Assembly: GCA_017527065.1 (NCBI GenBank)
Contig: JAFXQO010000052.1
Span: 1 to 33,971 of the forward strand
Length of the DNA stretch: 33,971 bases
DNA from: Clostridia bacterium
GTDB lineage: Bacteria; Bacillota; Clostridia; Christensenellales; Aristaeellaceae
Direction: 5' to 3'
Shown here: one piece after another, positions 1-8,282 of the stretch
Numbering within the stretch: position 1 is the first letter of the stretch
How the letters are laid out: each line of letters begins with the position of its first letter
Translations under genes and position numbers: made by a program
Notes under the pieces: model-generated
What the model was told of the DNA's origin: nothing
Seen by the model: the letters and a program-made list of their open reading frames with translations, nothing else
Database searches by the model: none

Positions 1-479
1 CCGCCCAGGGTGCCGAGGGAAATGTAGAGCCGGTTGCGTTCTTCGGCGAGTTTGTCCGCCTGGACCAGCAGCGCGCCCAGCTCCTCGGCGGTTTCGGTCA
101 GCAGGAGGCGCTGGCGCTGCGCGCTGCCGCGGCCCAGTTCGCCCGCCAGGCGGTCAATCGAGGCCAGATCTCCGCGCGTCAGGCAGTCCAGCGCGCCGCC
201 CCGCTGCGACAGCCGCCGCGCCGCGTCAGACAGCGCCTGTTCCGGCCCGACGCCGACAGCGCGCGCCGCTTCTTCAAAGAGCGGATGCCCCGTCTTCGCC
301 ATCGCCTCGTTCAGAGGCACGCGCCTGTCCAGCATGTCCTCCTGCAGATGAAGCACCGCCCGGCGCAGCGCCTGCAGGGCCCCCGCGCGCCGCGTCTGCC
401 AGGCCGCCGCGAACCAGCCGAGCCCCGCGCAGGCCGCCGTCAGCAAGGCGCAAACCGCCAGTCTCATTCCGGTATCCAT
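1..479 (-). CDS. spoIIIAB: Stage III sporulation protein AB (partial, 3' end outside window)
   Basis: SpoIIIAB belongs to the SpoIIIAA-AH channel complex that links mother cell and forespore during engulfment. About 159 residues are present. They start with MDTGMRL and a hydrophobic N-terminal segment (about residues 5-24), followed by a helical, Arg/Leu/Ala-rich cytosolic body, and end with ERNRLYISLGTLGG. That sequence normally comes just before the C-terminal membrane segment, so only about a dozen residues appear to be missing. The ATG at 479 has a strong GGAGGAAGG site about 8 bases upstream. The gene follows spoIIIAA directly, as in other spore formers. The upstream reading frame runs about 206 bases into this gene, which is unusual (see spoIIIAA). 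Family assignment rests on position, length and the conserved C-terminal LG.LGG pattern. Confidence 0.85.
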   Translation of the reverse strand, partial: MDTGMRLAVCALLTAACAGLGWFAAAWQTRRAGALQALRRAVLHLQEDMLDRRVPLNEAMAKTGHPLFEEAARAVGVGPEQALSDAARRLSQRGGALDCLTRGDLASIDRLAGELGRGSAQRQRLLLTETAEELGALLVQADKLAEERNRLYISLGTLG

Positions 480-1377
480 GGACTTTCCTTCCTCCATTCA
501 TCGGCGCACATCCCGCGCCGTCATAAATGCCCGCCACGCGGCCCACGCCGCCGGCCAGCAGGATGATCCTGTCAAAAACGCCCGCCTCGAGCAGCGGACG
601 AAGCGCTGCCCGTTCCTTCGCCGCCTCGATGGAAGGCGCGTGCGCCGTCGCGATCACCGCCACGCCGCAGCGCACGGCCTCCATCACGGCCCCGGCGTCT
701 TCCGCGCCGCCCAACTCGTCCGTTGCGATCACGCGCGGCGCCATGGCGCGCACCAGCATGCGGATGGCCTCCGCCTTCGGGCAGCCTTCCATCACGTCGG
801 TGCGCGGCCCCACGTCAAGCGTGCCTCCACCGGCCATCTCCCGCCGCTCGTCCGCCAGAGCCGTGCACACGCCCGTCCCCCAGGCCGTGCCCTGGGAGAA
901 CTGGCGCGCGGCGTCCCGCAGGAGCGTCGTCTTGCCCAGGCCCGGCGCGCTCAGGATCAGCGCGCTCAGCGGGCGGCCCTCCTCATAGAGAAACGGCATG
1001 CACCCGTCTGCGCAGCCCCTGACCGCCCTCGAAACGCGCACGCAGATCGAGCGGATGGCCGTCATGCGGCGGATCCGCCCGTCCTCCAGGGCGAAGCGCC
1101 CGCACACGCCCGCCCGGCTGCCATCCGCCAGCGACAGGTAGCCCTGGCGAAGTTCCTCATCCCGCGCGTACAGAGAGTGGGCGGCAAGCGCGTCCGCGGC
1201 GCGCTCGATCCAGTCGGCGCTCAACGCCTCTTGCGACAGCCACTCGCCGCCTTCCCCGATCACCTGCGCCGGACAGCCCGCGCGCAGCCTGATTTCCCGT
1301 GCCGCGCCGGCTTTCTCCGGCCAACCTCCGGCCAGGGGCGGCAGGAGCGACAGCACCGTCCTCGCCCGCTCGTCCAT
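274..1377 (-). CDS. spoIIIAA: Stage III sporulation protein AA (ATPase), with anomalous C-terminal extension
   Basis: SpoIIIAA is the AAA-type, secretion-ATPase-like motor of the SpoIIIA complex. Visible motifs are the Walker A SAPGLGKTTLLRD, DERREMAGG, the LDVGPRTDVMEGCPKAEA segment, the Walker B-like VIATDELGG, and TAHAPS. I place the start at the ATG at 1377 (MDERARTVLSLL) because GGGAGGG lies about 7 bases upstream; the ATG 21 bases further upstream has no such site. Canonical SpoIIIAA ends shortly after a GVFDR...IYD segment at about residue 300. Here the frame continues about 68 residues past the spoIIIAB start, through a Gly/Ala/Arg-rich tail that resembles out-of-frame GC-rich DNA. 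A lost stop or a single-base indel near the end is likely; a natural TGA lies in another frame at the junction. The ATPase call is firm, the true C-terminus is not. Confidence 0.88.
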   Translation of the reverse strand: MDERARTVLSLLPPLAGGWPEKAGAAREIRLRAGCPAQVIGEGGEWLSQEALSADWIERAADALAAHSLYARDEELRQGYLSLADGSRAGVCGRFALEDGRIRRMTAIRSICVRVSRAVRGCADGCMPFLYEEGRPLSALILSAPGLGKTTLLRDAARQFSQGTAWGTGVCTALADERREMAGGGTLDVGPRTDVMEGCPKAEAIRMLVRAMAPRVIATDELGGAEDAGAVMEAVRCGVAVIATAHAPSIEAAKERAALRPLLEAGVFDRIILLAGGVGRVAGIYDGAGCAPMNGGRKVHGYRNETGGLRLADGGLRGARLVRGGLADAARGGPAGAAPGGASSAGGHAGQARASERGDGEDGASAL

Positions 1378-1409
1378 ACGCAAACCCTCCCGCGCCATCG
1401 CGCAATGTT

Positions 1410-1439
1410 ATCTTATGTGAGCGCCTCGGCGTAAATGAC
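1410..1439 (-). promoter_or_regulatory. Candidate sigma-E promoter of the spoIIIA operon
   Basis: Reading the minus strand, GTCATTTA (1439-1432) is separated by 14 bases from CATAAGAT (1417-1410), about 33 bases before the spoIIIAA start. The mother-cell sigma-E consensus is roughly GTCATATT - 13 to 15 - CATACAAT, and spoIIIA is a sigma-E operon in Bacillus subtilis. The match and the location agree; activity is inferred. Confidence 0.55.
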
Positions 1440-1477
1440 GGCCGGGATTTCCGCAGCGGCTCCCCGGGCCGCGTCAT

Positions 1478-1515
1478 AAGAGAAGGGCGGGGACGGCTTT
1501 CTGCCATCCTCGCCC
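1478..1515 (-). terminator. Rho-independent terminator after the YbhN-like gene
   Basis: On the minus strand a 13-bp stem with one mismatch and one G-U pair (arms 1515-1503 and 1497-1485) closes an AGAAA loop and is followed by TTCTCTT. It lies 18 bases after the stop at 1533 and closes the yifB-to-YbhN gene series before the spoIIIA promoter. Confidence 0.7.
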
Positions 1516-1532
1516 GATTTGACTGCGTGTTT

Positions 1533-2621
1533 TCATTTGTCAGCGCCCGGCTTTTTATCCAGGAACATGGTGCCGTAGGCGATCCAGCCCAGTATGATCC
1601 AGGCGTAATAGTTGAAGAAGCGCCAGAACAGCATCGCCCAGAACACCGATCCGGAGGTCAGCTGCGAGAACACCAGGTAGAACGAGCCCTCCGCGGCCCC
1701 CGCGTTGCCTGGCGTGGGAATGAACGAAATGGAAGAATTGATCGCCAGAGCCGTTACGAAGCAGCTCAGCAAATCCAGTTCGCCCCCGAAGGCCAGCAGC
1801 ACGAAATACGGGATGAGATGCATCGCCACCTGATAGATGAGCGAAAGCGTCAGGATCTGCACGCACAGCCTCGGCCGCCTCAGAAGGCTCCGGATACATT
1901 CGCTGTATTCGCGGATGTGTCCCCGCGCCTTGGTGACCGCCGCGTCCTTGTCCTTAACCAGCTTCAGCCTGTGGAGCAGCGTGAACGCCCACTCCGTCGC
2001 GTGCGCGATGGCCTTCGGAAAAATCACCGACAGCAGGATGACGACCGGGAAAAACGTATAGAACAGCAATCCGATCCAGGCCGTCACGTGAATCGTGTCG
2101 CTCAAAATCAGGTTGCCGCAGCCGATGAACATGCCGATCGCCATCAGGATGAAGGCCAGCTGCATCGACACGAACGCCGCCAACGGGATTGCGGCGCTCT
2201 CCGCGGCGGAATAGCCGTTCTTCGTGAGGTAATAGATCTGGAAAGGCTGTCCGCCGACCGCTGCGGGGGTGATGTTGTCGTAATACCGGCCCACGAGCAG
2301 CGTCTTGAGCGCCACAGTCCAGCTTGAGCGCCCGGTCGTGCGGTCCATGATGAGCACCAGCTTGGCCGTGCCCGCCGCGATGGCCAGCGCCAGACACAAA
2401 AGCGAGGGCAGCAGAAGCGCCCACCGCACTTCGATATCCTGAATCCGCGCGTTATCGCCGGAAAATTCCGAACGCGCCGTCCAGGCGATGACAATGACAT
2501 TTAAAAGCACAAACGCCGCCGTGAGCAGCCGCTTGCGCACCTTCGCGCTTGGTTTCTTAATGGTCGCTTCTCCCCTCTGCGCCACAACGCCTTGATACCC
2601 CATTGATTCTCCGCGCCGCAT
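1533..2621 (-). CDS. YbhN/LPG-synthase-TM family integral membrane protein
   Basis: This 362-residue protein has the polytopic membrane domain of the lysylphosphatidylglycerol synthase TM / UPF0104 (YbhN, flippase-like) family, with about 7-8 hydrophobic segments. Family marks are VGRYYDNITPAAVGGQPFQIYYL near residue 110 and, near the C-terminus, SSISFIPTPGNAGAAEG. There is no cytosolic aminoacyl-transferase domain, so it is not a full MprF; it could be a lipid or polyprenyl-linked substrate transporter (inference). The ATG at 2621 has AGGA about 10 bases upstream; an ATG at 2603 preceded by GGAG is an equally good start. It follows hslU by 55 bases with no terminator between, in the place where codY often sits in Bacillus. 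It is the last gene of its transcription unit. Confidence 0.85.
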   Translation of the reverse strand: MRRGESMGYQGVVAQRGEATIKKPSAKVRKRLLTAAFVLLNVIVIAWTARSEFSGDNARIQDIEVRWALLLPSLLCLALAIAAGTAKLVLIMDRTTGRSSWTVALKTLLVGRYYDNITPAAVGGQPFQIYYLTKNGYSAAESAAIPLAAFVSMQLAFILMAIGMFIGCGNLILSDTIHVTAWIGLLFYTFFPVVILLSVIFPKAIAHATEWAFTLLHRLKLVKDKDAAVTKARGHIREYSECIRSLLRRPRLCVQILTLSLIYQVAMHLIPYFVLLAFGGELDLLSCFVTALAINSSISFIPTPGNAGAAEGSFYLVFSQLTSGSVFWAMLFWRFFNYYAWIILGWIAYGTMFLDKKPGADK

Positions 2622-2676
2622 CCGTTTTCCTGCCGCGGGCCAATTAGAATTCCCTGATAAAGCCCTGAGAAAAGCC

Positions 2677-4041
2677 TTACAGGATGTAGCGTTTCAAATC
2701 GCGCTGCTGATTCTCGATGCCCATCTGCTTTTTGACGTACTCGGCGTCCACGTGCACCTTGACCTCCGGCGCGTCGCCGCCGCCGGCGTTGAAGGCGATG
2801 TCGCCCAGCATTTCTTCCAGCACCGTGTGCAGCCGGCGCGCGCCGATGTTTTCCATCTTCTCGTTTGCCGCATAGGCCTGCTCGGCGATGACCTGCAGCG
2901 CGGAATCGTCGAATTCAAGCTGCACCTTATCGACGGCCAGAAGCGCCTGATACTGGCGGATCAGCGCGTTTTCCGGCTGCGTCAGTATGCGCTTGTAGTC
3001 CTCCACGGCCAGAGGCTTGAGATCGACCCGCACCGGGAAGCGGCCCTGCAATTCGGGAATCAGGTCGGATACCTTCGACACATGGAAAGCGCCGGCCGCG
3101 ATGAACAGAATATGGTCTGTTTTGACCGGACCGTACTTGGTCTGCACGGTGCAGCCCTCGACGATGGGCAAAATGTCGCGCTGCACGCCCTCGCGGGACA
3201 CATCCGGGCCGTGGCCGGAGGCTTTGCCCGCCACCTTGTCGATCTCGTCGATGAACACGATGCCGTCCTGCTCGGCCTTTTCGATGGCTTCGGTGTATAC
3301 GGCGTCCATGTCGATGAGGTTCTGCTCCTCCTCGTTGATGAGGATGCGGCGCGCCTCGCGCACCTCGACCTTGCGCAGCTTGGTCTTTTTCGGCAGGATG
3401 CTGCCCAGCACGTCGTTCATGTTCACATCGGTGCCGGGAATGTCGTTGTGGGGCGTGACCTCTTCCACCTCGATCTCCACGAGCTGATGCTCCAGATCCC
3501 CCGCGCGCAGCTTCGCGATGACCTCGCCGCGCCGGCGCGCCAATTCTTCTTTCTCCCCCTCTGGCGCTTCGGGGGTGCGCGGCCTGGTGCCCAGGAGCAG
3601 GTCGATGGGGTTCGACGTCTTCTTCGCGGGCTGCAGAATCAGGTCCGCCAGGCGCACCTCGGCGGTCTCGCAGGCCTTCACGTGGACGCGGGCCTGGTGG
3701 ATCTCCTTGGTCAGGCGGATGGACGCCTCCACCAGGTCGCGCACGATGGTTTCCACGTCGCGGCCCACATAGCCGACCTCGGTGAATTTCGTCGCCTCCA
3801 CCTTCACGAACGGCGCGTCGACCAGCTTGGCCAGCCGCCGGGCGATCTCGGTTTTACCGACTCCGGTCGGTCCGACCATAAGGATGTTTTTCGGGGTCAC
3901 TTCCTCCTGCATTTCAGGCGAAAGCTGAGCCCGGCGATAGCGGTTTCTCAGGGCGACGGCGACGGCCCTCTTGGCGTCCTCCTGGCCCACGATATAGCGG
4001 TTCAGTTCGCGCACGATCTCACGGGGCGTCAGCTTATTCAC
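2677..4041 (-). CDS. hslU: ATP-dependent protease ATPase subunit HslU (ClpY)
   Basis: HslU is the AAA+ unfoldase that feeds proteins into the HslV peptidase. Its 454 residues match the family. Visible features are the Walker A GPTGVGKT at residues 57-64, a full I-domain (about 110-245) with the LLGTRPR segment, the Walker B VFIDEID near 261-267, sensor/arginine-finger motifs in [12 protein letters not shown] and [15 protein letters not shown], and the C-terminal RYIL that docks into HslV. The start is GTG at 4041, with an ideal GGAGGTGAT site lying inside the end of hslV, so the two genes overlap by 8 bases and are probably translationally coupled. Confidence 0.97.
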   Translation of the reverse strand: MNKLTPREIVRELNRYIVGQEDAKRAVAVALRNRYRRAQLSPEMQEEVTPKNILMVGPTGVGKTEIARRLAKLVDAPFVKVEATKFTEVGYVGRDVETIVRDLVEASIRLTKEIHQARVHVKACETAEVRLADLILQPAKKTSNPIDLLLGTRPRTPEAPEGEKEELARRRGEVIAKLRAGDLEHQLVEIEVEEVTPHNDIPGTDVNMNDVLGSILPKKTKLRKVEVREARRILINEEEQNLIDMDAVYTEAIEKAEQDGIVFIDEIDKVAGKASGHGPDVSREGVQRDILPIVEGCTVQTKYGPVKTDHILFIAAGAFHVSKVSDLIPELQGRFPVRVDLKPLAVEDYKRILTQPENALIRQYQALLAVDKVQLEFDDSALQVIAEQAYAANEKMENIGARRLHTVLEEMLGDIAFNAGGGDAPEVKVHVDAEYVKKQMGIENQQRDLKRYIL

Positions 4042-4576
4042 AGTCGATCACCTCCACGCGAATGTGATCGTTTGTAAACACGCAGATGGACGCGGCGATG
4101 TGCAGCGCCTTCTCGGCGATTTCCGCGGCGGAAAGATCGGTGTTCTCCATCAGCGCCCGCGCCGCGGCCAGGGCGTAATTGCCGCCTGAACCGATGGACA
4201 GCACGTCGTCGTCCGGCTCGATGACCTCGCCCGTGCCGGAAAGCAGCAAAAGGTTTTCCTTGTCGGCGCAGATCAGCATGGCCTCCAGCTTGCGCATGGC
4301 CTTGTCCTGACGCCATTCCAGCGCCAGCTCCACCGACGCCCGCTGCAGATTGCCCGCGTACTGGGTGAGCTTTTCCTCCAGCCGCTCGCAGAGGGCGAAG
4401 GCGTCCGCCACGGAGCCCGCAAAGCCCGTGACCACCTGGCCGCCGAATATGCGGCGCACCTTCACCGCGCCGTTTTTCATCACGACGCTCTCGCCCAGCG
4501 TAACCTGGCCGTCGCCAGCCACGGCGATTTTCCCGCCTCGGCGCACGGCGCAGATTGTCGTTCCCTTAATGGTCAT
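4034..4576 (-). CDS. hslV: ATP-dependent protease proteolytic subunit HslV (ClpQ)
   Basis: This 180-residue N-terminal-nucleophile peptidase partners with HslU. After a short MTIKG propeptide the mature chain begins TTIC, giving the catalytic threonine typical of HslV rather than the N-terminal serine of B. subtilis Clp[27 protein letters not shown] and [16 protein letters not shown] are family signatures. The ATG at 4576 follows GGAGG by about 9 bases. The gene starts 21 bases after trmFO. In many Bacilli xerC lies between trmFO and hslV; it is absent here. Confidence 0.97.
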   Translation of the reverse strand: MTIKGTTICAVRRGGKIAVAGDGQVTLGESVVMKNGAVKVRRIFGGQVVTGFAGSVADAFALCERLEEKLTQYAGNLQRASVELALEWRQDKAMRKLEAMLICADKENLLLLSGTGEVIEPDDDVLSIGSGGNYALAAARALMENTDLSAAEIAEKALHIAASICVFTNDHIRVEVIDCE

Positions 4577-4597
4577 ATCTCTTGTCCTCCAAATGGT

Positions 4598-5914
4598 TCA
4601 GGGATTGTATCTTTCAATCGTCTCCCGCATGGTTTTAAGCGCCCGCTCGCTCAGCGCCTCGTAGCGGGCCTTCTTGCCGCCGCGTGGCCGCTCGCTCAGC
4701 GCGTCCAGCAGGCCGAAATTGGCGTTCATCGGCTGGAAATCCGCCGTGGGGGTGACGGTATGGCGCATGAGCGCGCCTATGACCGTCTGCCCGGAGAAAT
4801 GGATTTCCTCACGCCCCGCCAGGCGCATCGCCAGGCCGATGCCCGCGGTCATGCCGCTGGCCGCCGACTCGACGTAGCCCTCCACGCCGGTCATCTGCCC
4901 GGCGAAGCGGATGAGCGGGTTACCGCGCAGCGCGTAATTTTCATCCAGAACCTGCGGGCTCTCGAGGTAGGTGTTCCGGTGCATCACGCCGTAGCGCGCG
5001 AATTCGGCGTGTTCCAGGCCTGGAATCATCCCGAACACGCGTTTCTGCTCGCCCCATTTGAGGCGCGTCTGGAATCCCACCATGTTGTACAGCGTGCCCG
5101 CCGCGTTGTCCTGCCGGAGCTGAACCACGGCGAAGGGCCGCCGTCCCGTATGCGGATCGACGAGGCCCACCGGCTTGAGGGGCCCGAAGGCCAGCGTCAT
5201 GCGGCCGCGACCGGCGAGTATCTCCACCGCCAGGCAGCCTTCAAACACCAGTTTTTTCTCAAAATCGTGCACGTCGGCCAGCTCCGCCGAGACGAGCGCG
5301 TCGTAAAAGGCGTTGTATTCCGCCTCCGTCATCGGGCAGTTGATGTAGTCGTCGCCCTCGCCGCGTCCGTAGCGCGAAGCCCGGAAGGCGCGGGTCATGT
5401 CGACGGAATCCAGCGTGACGATCGGGGCCTCGGCGTCGAAGAAATGCAGCGCGCGCATGCCCGGCAGCCGGGCGATGGCCCGCGCCAGGTTTTCATCGGT
5501 CAAGGGGCCGGTGGCGATGACGCAGGGCGCGTCTGGAATCTCGTCCGCGCGCGCGCGCACCACCTCGCACAGCGGGTGGTTTTGGAGCGTCTCGGTGATG
5601 ATCCCGGAGAATTTCTCCCGATCCACCGCCAGCGCGCCGCCCGCCGGCACCCGGGCCTCCTCCGCCGCCCGCAGCACCAGCGAGTCGAACAGCTTCATCT
5701 CGGCCTTCAAAAGGCCCGAGGCGTTGGTCAGGTGCTCAGCCTTGAGGGAATTGGAGCACACCAGCTCGGCAAAACCGCCCGTCACGTGGGCGGGCGTGGT
5801 ATGCTCCGGCCTCATCTCGATCAGCCGCACGGGAACGCCCCGCCTGAGCAGCTGCCAGGCCGCCTCGCTGCCCGCCAGGCCCGCGCCGACCACGGTCACT
5901 CTGTCATTCGTCAC
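4598..5914 (-). CDS. trmFO: tRNA (uracil-54-C5)-methyltransferase, folate/FAD-dependent (TrmFO)
   Basis: TrmFO makes ribothymidine at position 54 of tRNA using methylenetetrahydrofolate and FAD. The 438-residue protein opens with the FAD-binding VTVVGAGLAGSEAAW (glycines 10, 12, 15). It carries FAELVCSNSLK, whose cysteine is residue 53, the position of the catalytically important Cys53 reported for the B. subtilis enzyme. The segments NANFGLL and RYEALSERAL near the C-terminus also fit. The start is GTG at 5914, inside the last codons of topA (11-base overlap), with GGAGGCGG just upstream; an ATG at 5907 is out of frame. The overlap indicates co-translation with topA. Confidence 0.97.
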   Translation of the reverse strand: MTNDRVTVVGAGLAGSEAAWQLLRRGVPVRLIEMRPEHTTPAHVTGGFAELVCSNSLKAEHLTNASGLLKAEMKLFDSLVLRAAEEARVPAGGALAVDREKFSGIITETLQNHPLCEVVRARADEIPDAPCVIATGPLTDENLARAIARLPGMRALHFFDAEAPIVTLDSVDMTRAFRASRYGRGEGDDYINCPMTEAEYNAFYDALVSAELADVHDFEKKLVFEGCLAVEILAGRGRMTLAFGPLKPVGLVDPHTGRRPFAVVQLRQDNAAGTLYNMVGFQTRLKWGEQKRVFGMIPGLEHAEFARYGVMHRNTYLESPQVLDENYALRGNPLIRFAGQMTGVEGYVESAASGMTAGIGLAMRLAGREEIHFSGQTVIGALMRHTVTPTADFQPMNANFGLLDALSERPRGGKKARYEALSERALKTMRETIERYNP

Positions 5915-8012
5915 TCTCGCCGCCTCCGCCGTTTTCGGCCTCGACGCGGCAGCGGCACTGTTCGTTCACGCATACGTGCCAAACCTCGCCCTTCCGGCCC
6001 CGCTTTAATATCATGCGGCCGCCGCACTGGGGGCATTTCTCCGCCACGGGCTGTTCCCAGCTGACGAACTGGCAGTCCGGATAGCGCTCGCAGCCGTAGA
6101 ACTTGCGGCCCTTCCGGCTCATGCGCTCGATCAGTCGCGCGCCGCATTCCGGGCAGGGCGCGTCGATGTATTTGAGGATGGCCATGGTGTGATGGCAGGC
6201 CGGGAAATTCGGACAGGCCAGGAAGCGCCCGAAGCGGCCCATTTTGTACACCATCATGGCCCCGCATTTTTCGCAGGGGATGTCGGAAACCTCGTCCACG
6301 ACCTCCACCTTCTCGATGGTGGCCTCCGCCTGTTCGAGGGTTTCCTCAAACGGGCCGTAGAAATCGGCAATGACCTCGTGCCAGTCCAGCTTGCCCTCCT
6401 CGACCTCGTCCAGCTTTTCCTCCATGCCCGCGGTGAACTGGATGTCCACGATGTCCGGGAAGTGCTTTTTCATCATGTCGGTCACGACGAGGCCCAGCTC
6501 TGTGGGATGCAGGCGCTTGTTTTCCCGGGAAATGTAGCCGCGGGTCATGATGGTGGTGATGGTCGGCGCGTAGGTGGACGGCCGGCCGATGCCCTTGTCC
6601 TCCAGCGCGCGCACGAGGGACGCCTCGGTGTAGCGCGGCGGCGGCTGGGTGAATCGCTGGTTGGATTCCACGTCCACCAGCGCCGCCTTCTCGCCCTCAC
6701 GCAGGGCGGGCATGCCGTCGTTCTCCTCGGCCTGGGCGTCGTCCTCGCCTTCTTCGTAGACCACGGTAAAGCCGGGGAACTTCAGCCGCATGCCGTTGGC
6801 GCGCATGACGATCCCCCCGCCCACGATGTCGGCGGACAGCGTGTCGTACACGGCTGGCGTCATCTGGCTGGCGACGAAGCGCGCGTAGATGAGCTTGTAC
6901 AGCTTGAATTGATCCCGCGTGAGCGAGGACTTGACCCGCTCCGGCGTTCTGAGGATCTCCGTCGGGCGGATGGCCTCGTGGGCGTCCTGGGCAATTTTGC
7001 GGCTCTTGTAGCGGTTCGGCTCTTCCGGCACGGAGTCGGGGCCATACTCCCCGGCGATCATCTCGCGGGCGGCCGCGATGGCCTCCTCGGAGACGCGGGT
7101 CGAGTCGGTTCTGATGTAGGTCACAAGGCCCTGGGTGCCCTCGCCCTCGATTTCGACGCCCTCGTAGAGCTGCTGGGCGATCTGCATGGTCTTGAGAGTC
7201 GTGAAGCCCAGCTTGCGCGAGGCCTCCTGCTGAAGATTTGACGTGGTGAACGGCGCGGCGGGATACTTGCGGCGCTCCGAGAGGCGCACCGACCCGACGG
7301 TGAACGCGGCCTCTTTCATCCGCCGGACCACCTTGTCCGTGTCTTCGGCGCTTTTGAGCGCCTCCTGGCCGTCGCAGGAGATAAACCGGGTGGTGAATTC
7401 CTCGCCCTCCGGCGTGCGGAAGCGGCCGCCAACCGTCCAGTATTCCTCGGGCATGAACTCGTCGATTTCGTGCTCGCGGTCGCAGATCATAGCCGTCGCC
7501 ACAGACTGCACGCGGCCGGCGCTCAGGCCCTTGCGCACCTTCGCCCAAAGAAGCGGGCTGATCTTATAGCCCACAAGGCGGTCCAGCACGCGGCGCGCCT
7601 GCTGCGCGTTCACCAGATCCATGTCGATCGGGCGCGAGGACTTGATCGCCGCCTTGACCGCCTTGCTGGTGATTTCAAAGAACTCCACGCGGTTGACGTC
7701 CTTGGGCTGAATGCCCAGCACGTTGGCCAGGTGCCAGGAAATGGCCTCGCCCTCGCGGTCCGGGTCTGTCGCGAGGAAAATCTTGGTGGCGTTCTTCGCT
7801 TCCTTGCGAATGCGGTCCAGGATATCGCCGCGGCCCCGGATGGTTATATATTTCGGCTCGAAGCCGTGCTCGATATCGACGCCGATCTGCGATTTGGGCA
7901 GATCCCGGATATGTCCCTGGGAGGCTTCCACTTTATAGCCTCTGCCCAGGAATTTGCCGATCGTATGCGCCTTCGCGGGCGACTCGACGATGACGAGTTT
8001 GTGTGTTGCCAT
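5904..8012 (-). CDS. topA: DNA topoisomerase I (type IA)
   Basis: This enzyme relaxes negative supercoils through a 5'-phosphotyrosyl intermediate. Its 702 residues contain, in order, the Toprim domain starting LVIVESPAKAHTIGKFLG, the DPDREGEAISWHL metal site, the domain with catalytic tyrosine in TYIRTDSTRVS (about residue 297), GRPSTYAPTI, and three C-terminal zinc ribbons from about residue 583 (paired cysteines in CEKCG...CPNFPAC, CPECG...CERYPDC and CPQCG...CVNEQC). The ATG at 8012 follows GGAGG by 12 bases. A near-consensus promoter within the upstream dprA winged-helix segment probably drives it in addition to readthrough from yifB-dprA. Confidence 0.98.
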   Translation of the reverse strand: MATHKLVIVESPAKAHTIGKFLGRGYKVEASQGHIRDLPKSQIGVDIEHGFEPKYITIRGRGDILDRIRKEAKNATKIFLATDPDREGEAISWHLANVLGIQPKDVNRVEFFEITSKAVKAAIKSSRPIDMDLVNAQQARRVLDRLVGYKISPLLWAKVRKGLSAGRVQSVATAMICDREHEIDEFMPEEYWTVGGRFRTPEGEEFTTRFISCDGQEALKSAEDTDKVVRRMKEAAFTVGSVRLSERRKYPAAPFTTSNLQQEASRKLGFTTLKTMQIAQQLYEGVEIEGEGTQGLVTYIRTDSTRVSEEAIAAAREMIAGEYGPDSVPEEPNRYKSRKIAQDAHEAIRPTEILRTPERVKSSLTRDQFKLYKLIYARFVASQMTPAVYDTLSADIVGGGIVMRANGMRLKFPGFTVVYEEGEDDAQAEENDGMPALREGEKAALVDVESNQRFTQPPPRYTEASLVRALEDKGIGRPSTYAPTITTIMTRGYISRENKRLHPTELGLVVTDMMKKHFPDIVDIQFTAGMEEKLDEVEEGKLDWHEVIADFYGPFEETLEQAEATIEKVEVVDEVSDIPCEKCGAMMVYKMGRFGRFLACPNFPACHHTMAILKYIDAPCPECGARLIERMSRKGRKFYGCERYPDCQFVSWEQPVAEKCPQCGGRMILKRGRKGEVWHVCVNEQCRCRVEAENGGGGESDE

Positions 8013-8057
8013 GGGTTGACCTGACCTCCGTTATTGCGTTGATATATTTTTACTTCA

Positions 8058-8258
8058 TCATATTACTGCTCTGTAGAGTTTTCCGGCCGACTGTCTTATT
8101 ATTCCCTGCATTTCAAGGATTGTCAAGAGCGAATTTAGGCTGGATGGCGACATTTTCATAATATTTGCAAGTTCATCAAAGGATTTTTCCTCAAATTTAA
8201 GGATTTCAACCAGCCGCTGGGATGTTTCATCCAGCTGGGCCAGGGCGTCGGCGGCCAT
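8058..8258 (-). CDS. Detached DprA C-terminal winged-helix domain (66 aa)
   Basis: These 66 residues match the DprA winged-helix domain: LDETSQRLVEILKFEEKSFDELANIMKMSPSSLNSLL, then a wing and a GKLYRAV ending. The frame is the same as dprA, separated from it only by an in-frame TGA and eight codons. The ATG at 8258 has no ribosome binding site upstream, so independent translation is doubtful. Possibilities are a nonsense mutation, TGA readthrough (the base after TGA is C), or a sequencing error. TGA is a normal stop in neighbouring genes, so a recoded genetic code is unlikely. Local GC is only about 35 percent by hand count, far below the surroundings. The domain assignment is good; whether it is expressed is unknown. 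Confidence 0.6.
   Translation of the reverse strand: MAADALAQLDETSQRLVEILKFEEKSFDELANIMKMSPSSLNSLLTILEMQGIIRQSAGKLYRAVI
8098..8126 (-). promoter_or_regulatory. Near-consensus sigma-A promoter driving topA
   Basis: On the minus strand TTGACA (8126-8121) is followed after exactly 17 bases by AATAAT (8103-8098), five of six bases of the -10 consensus. It points at topA with an expected leader of about 80 bases, and lies within the detached winged-helix frame in an AT-rich stretch. Confidence 0.65.
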
Positions 8259-8282
8259 GGCGGCCGGTTCGGCGGCGGGCTG

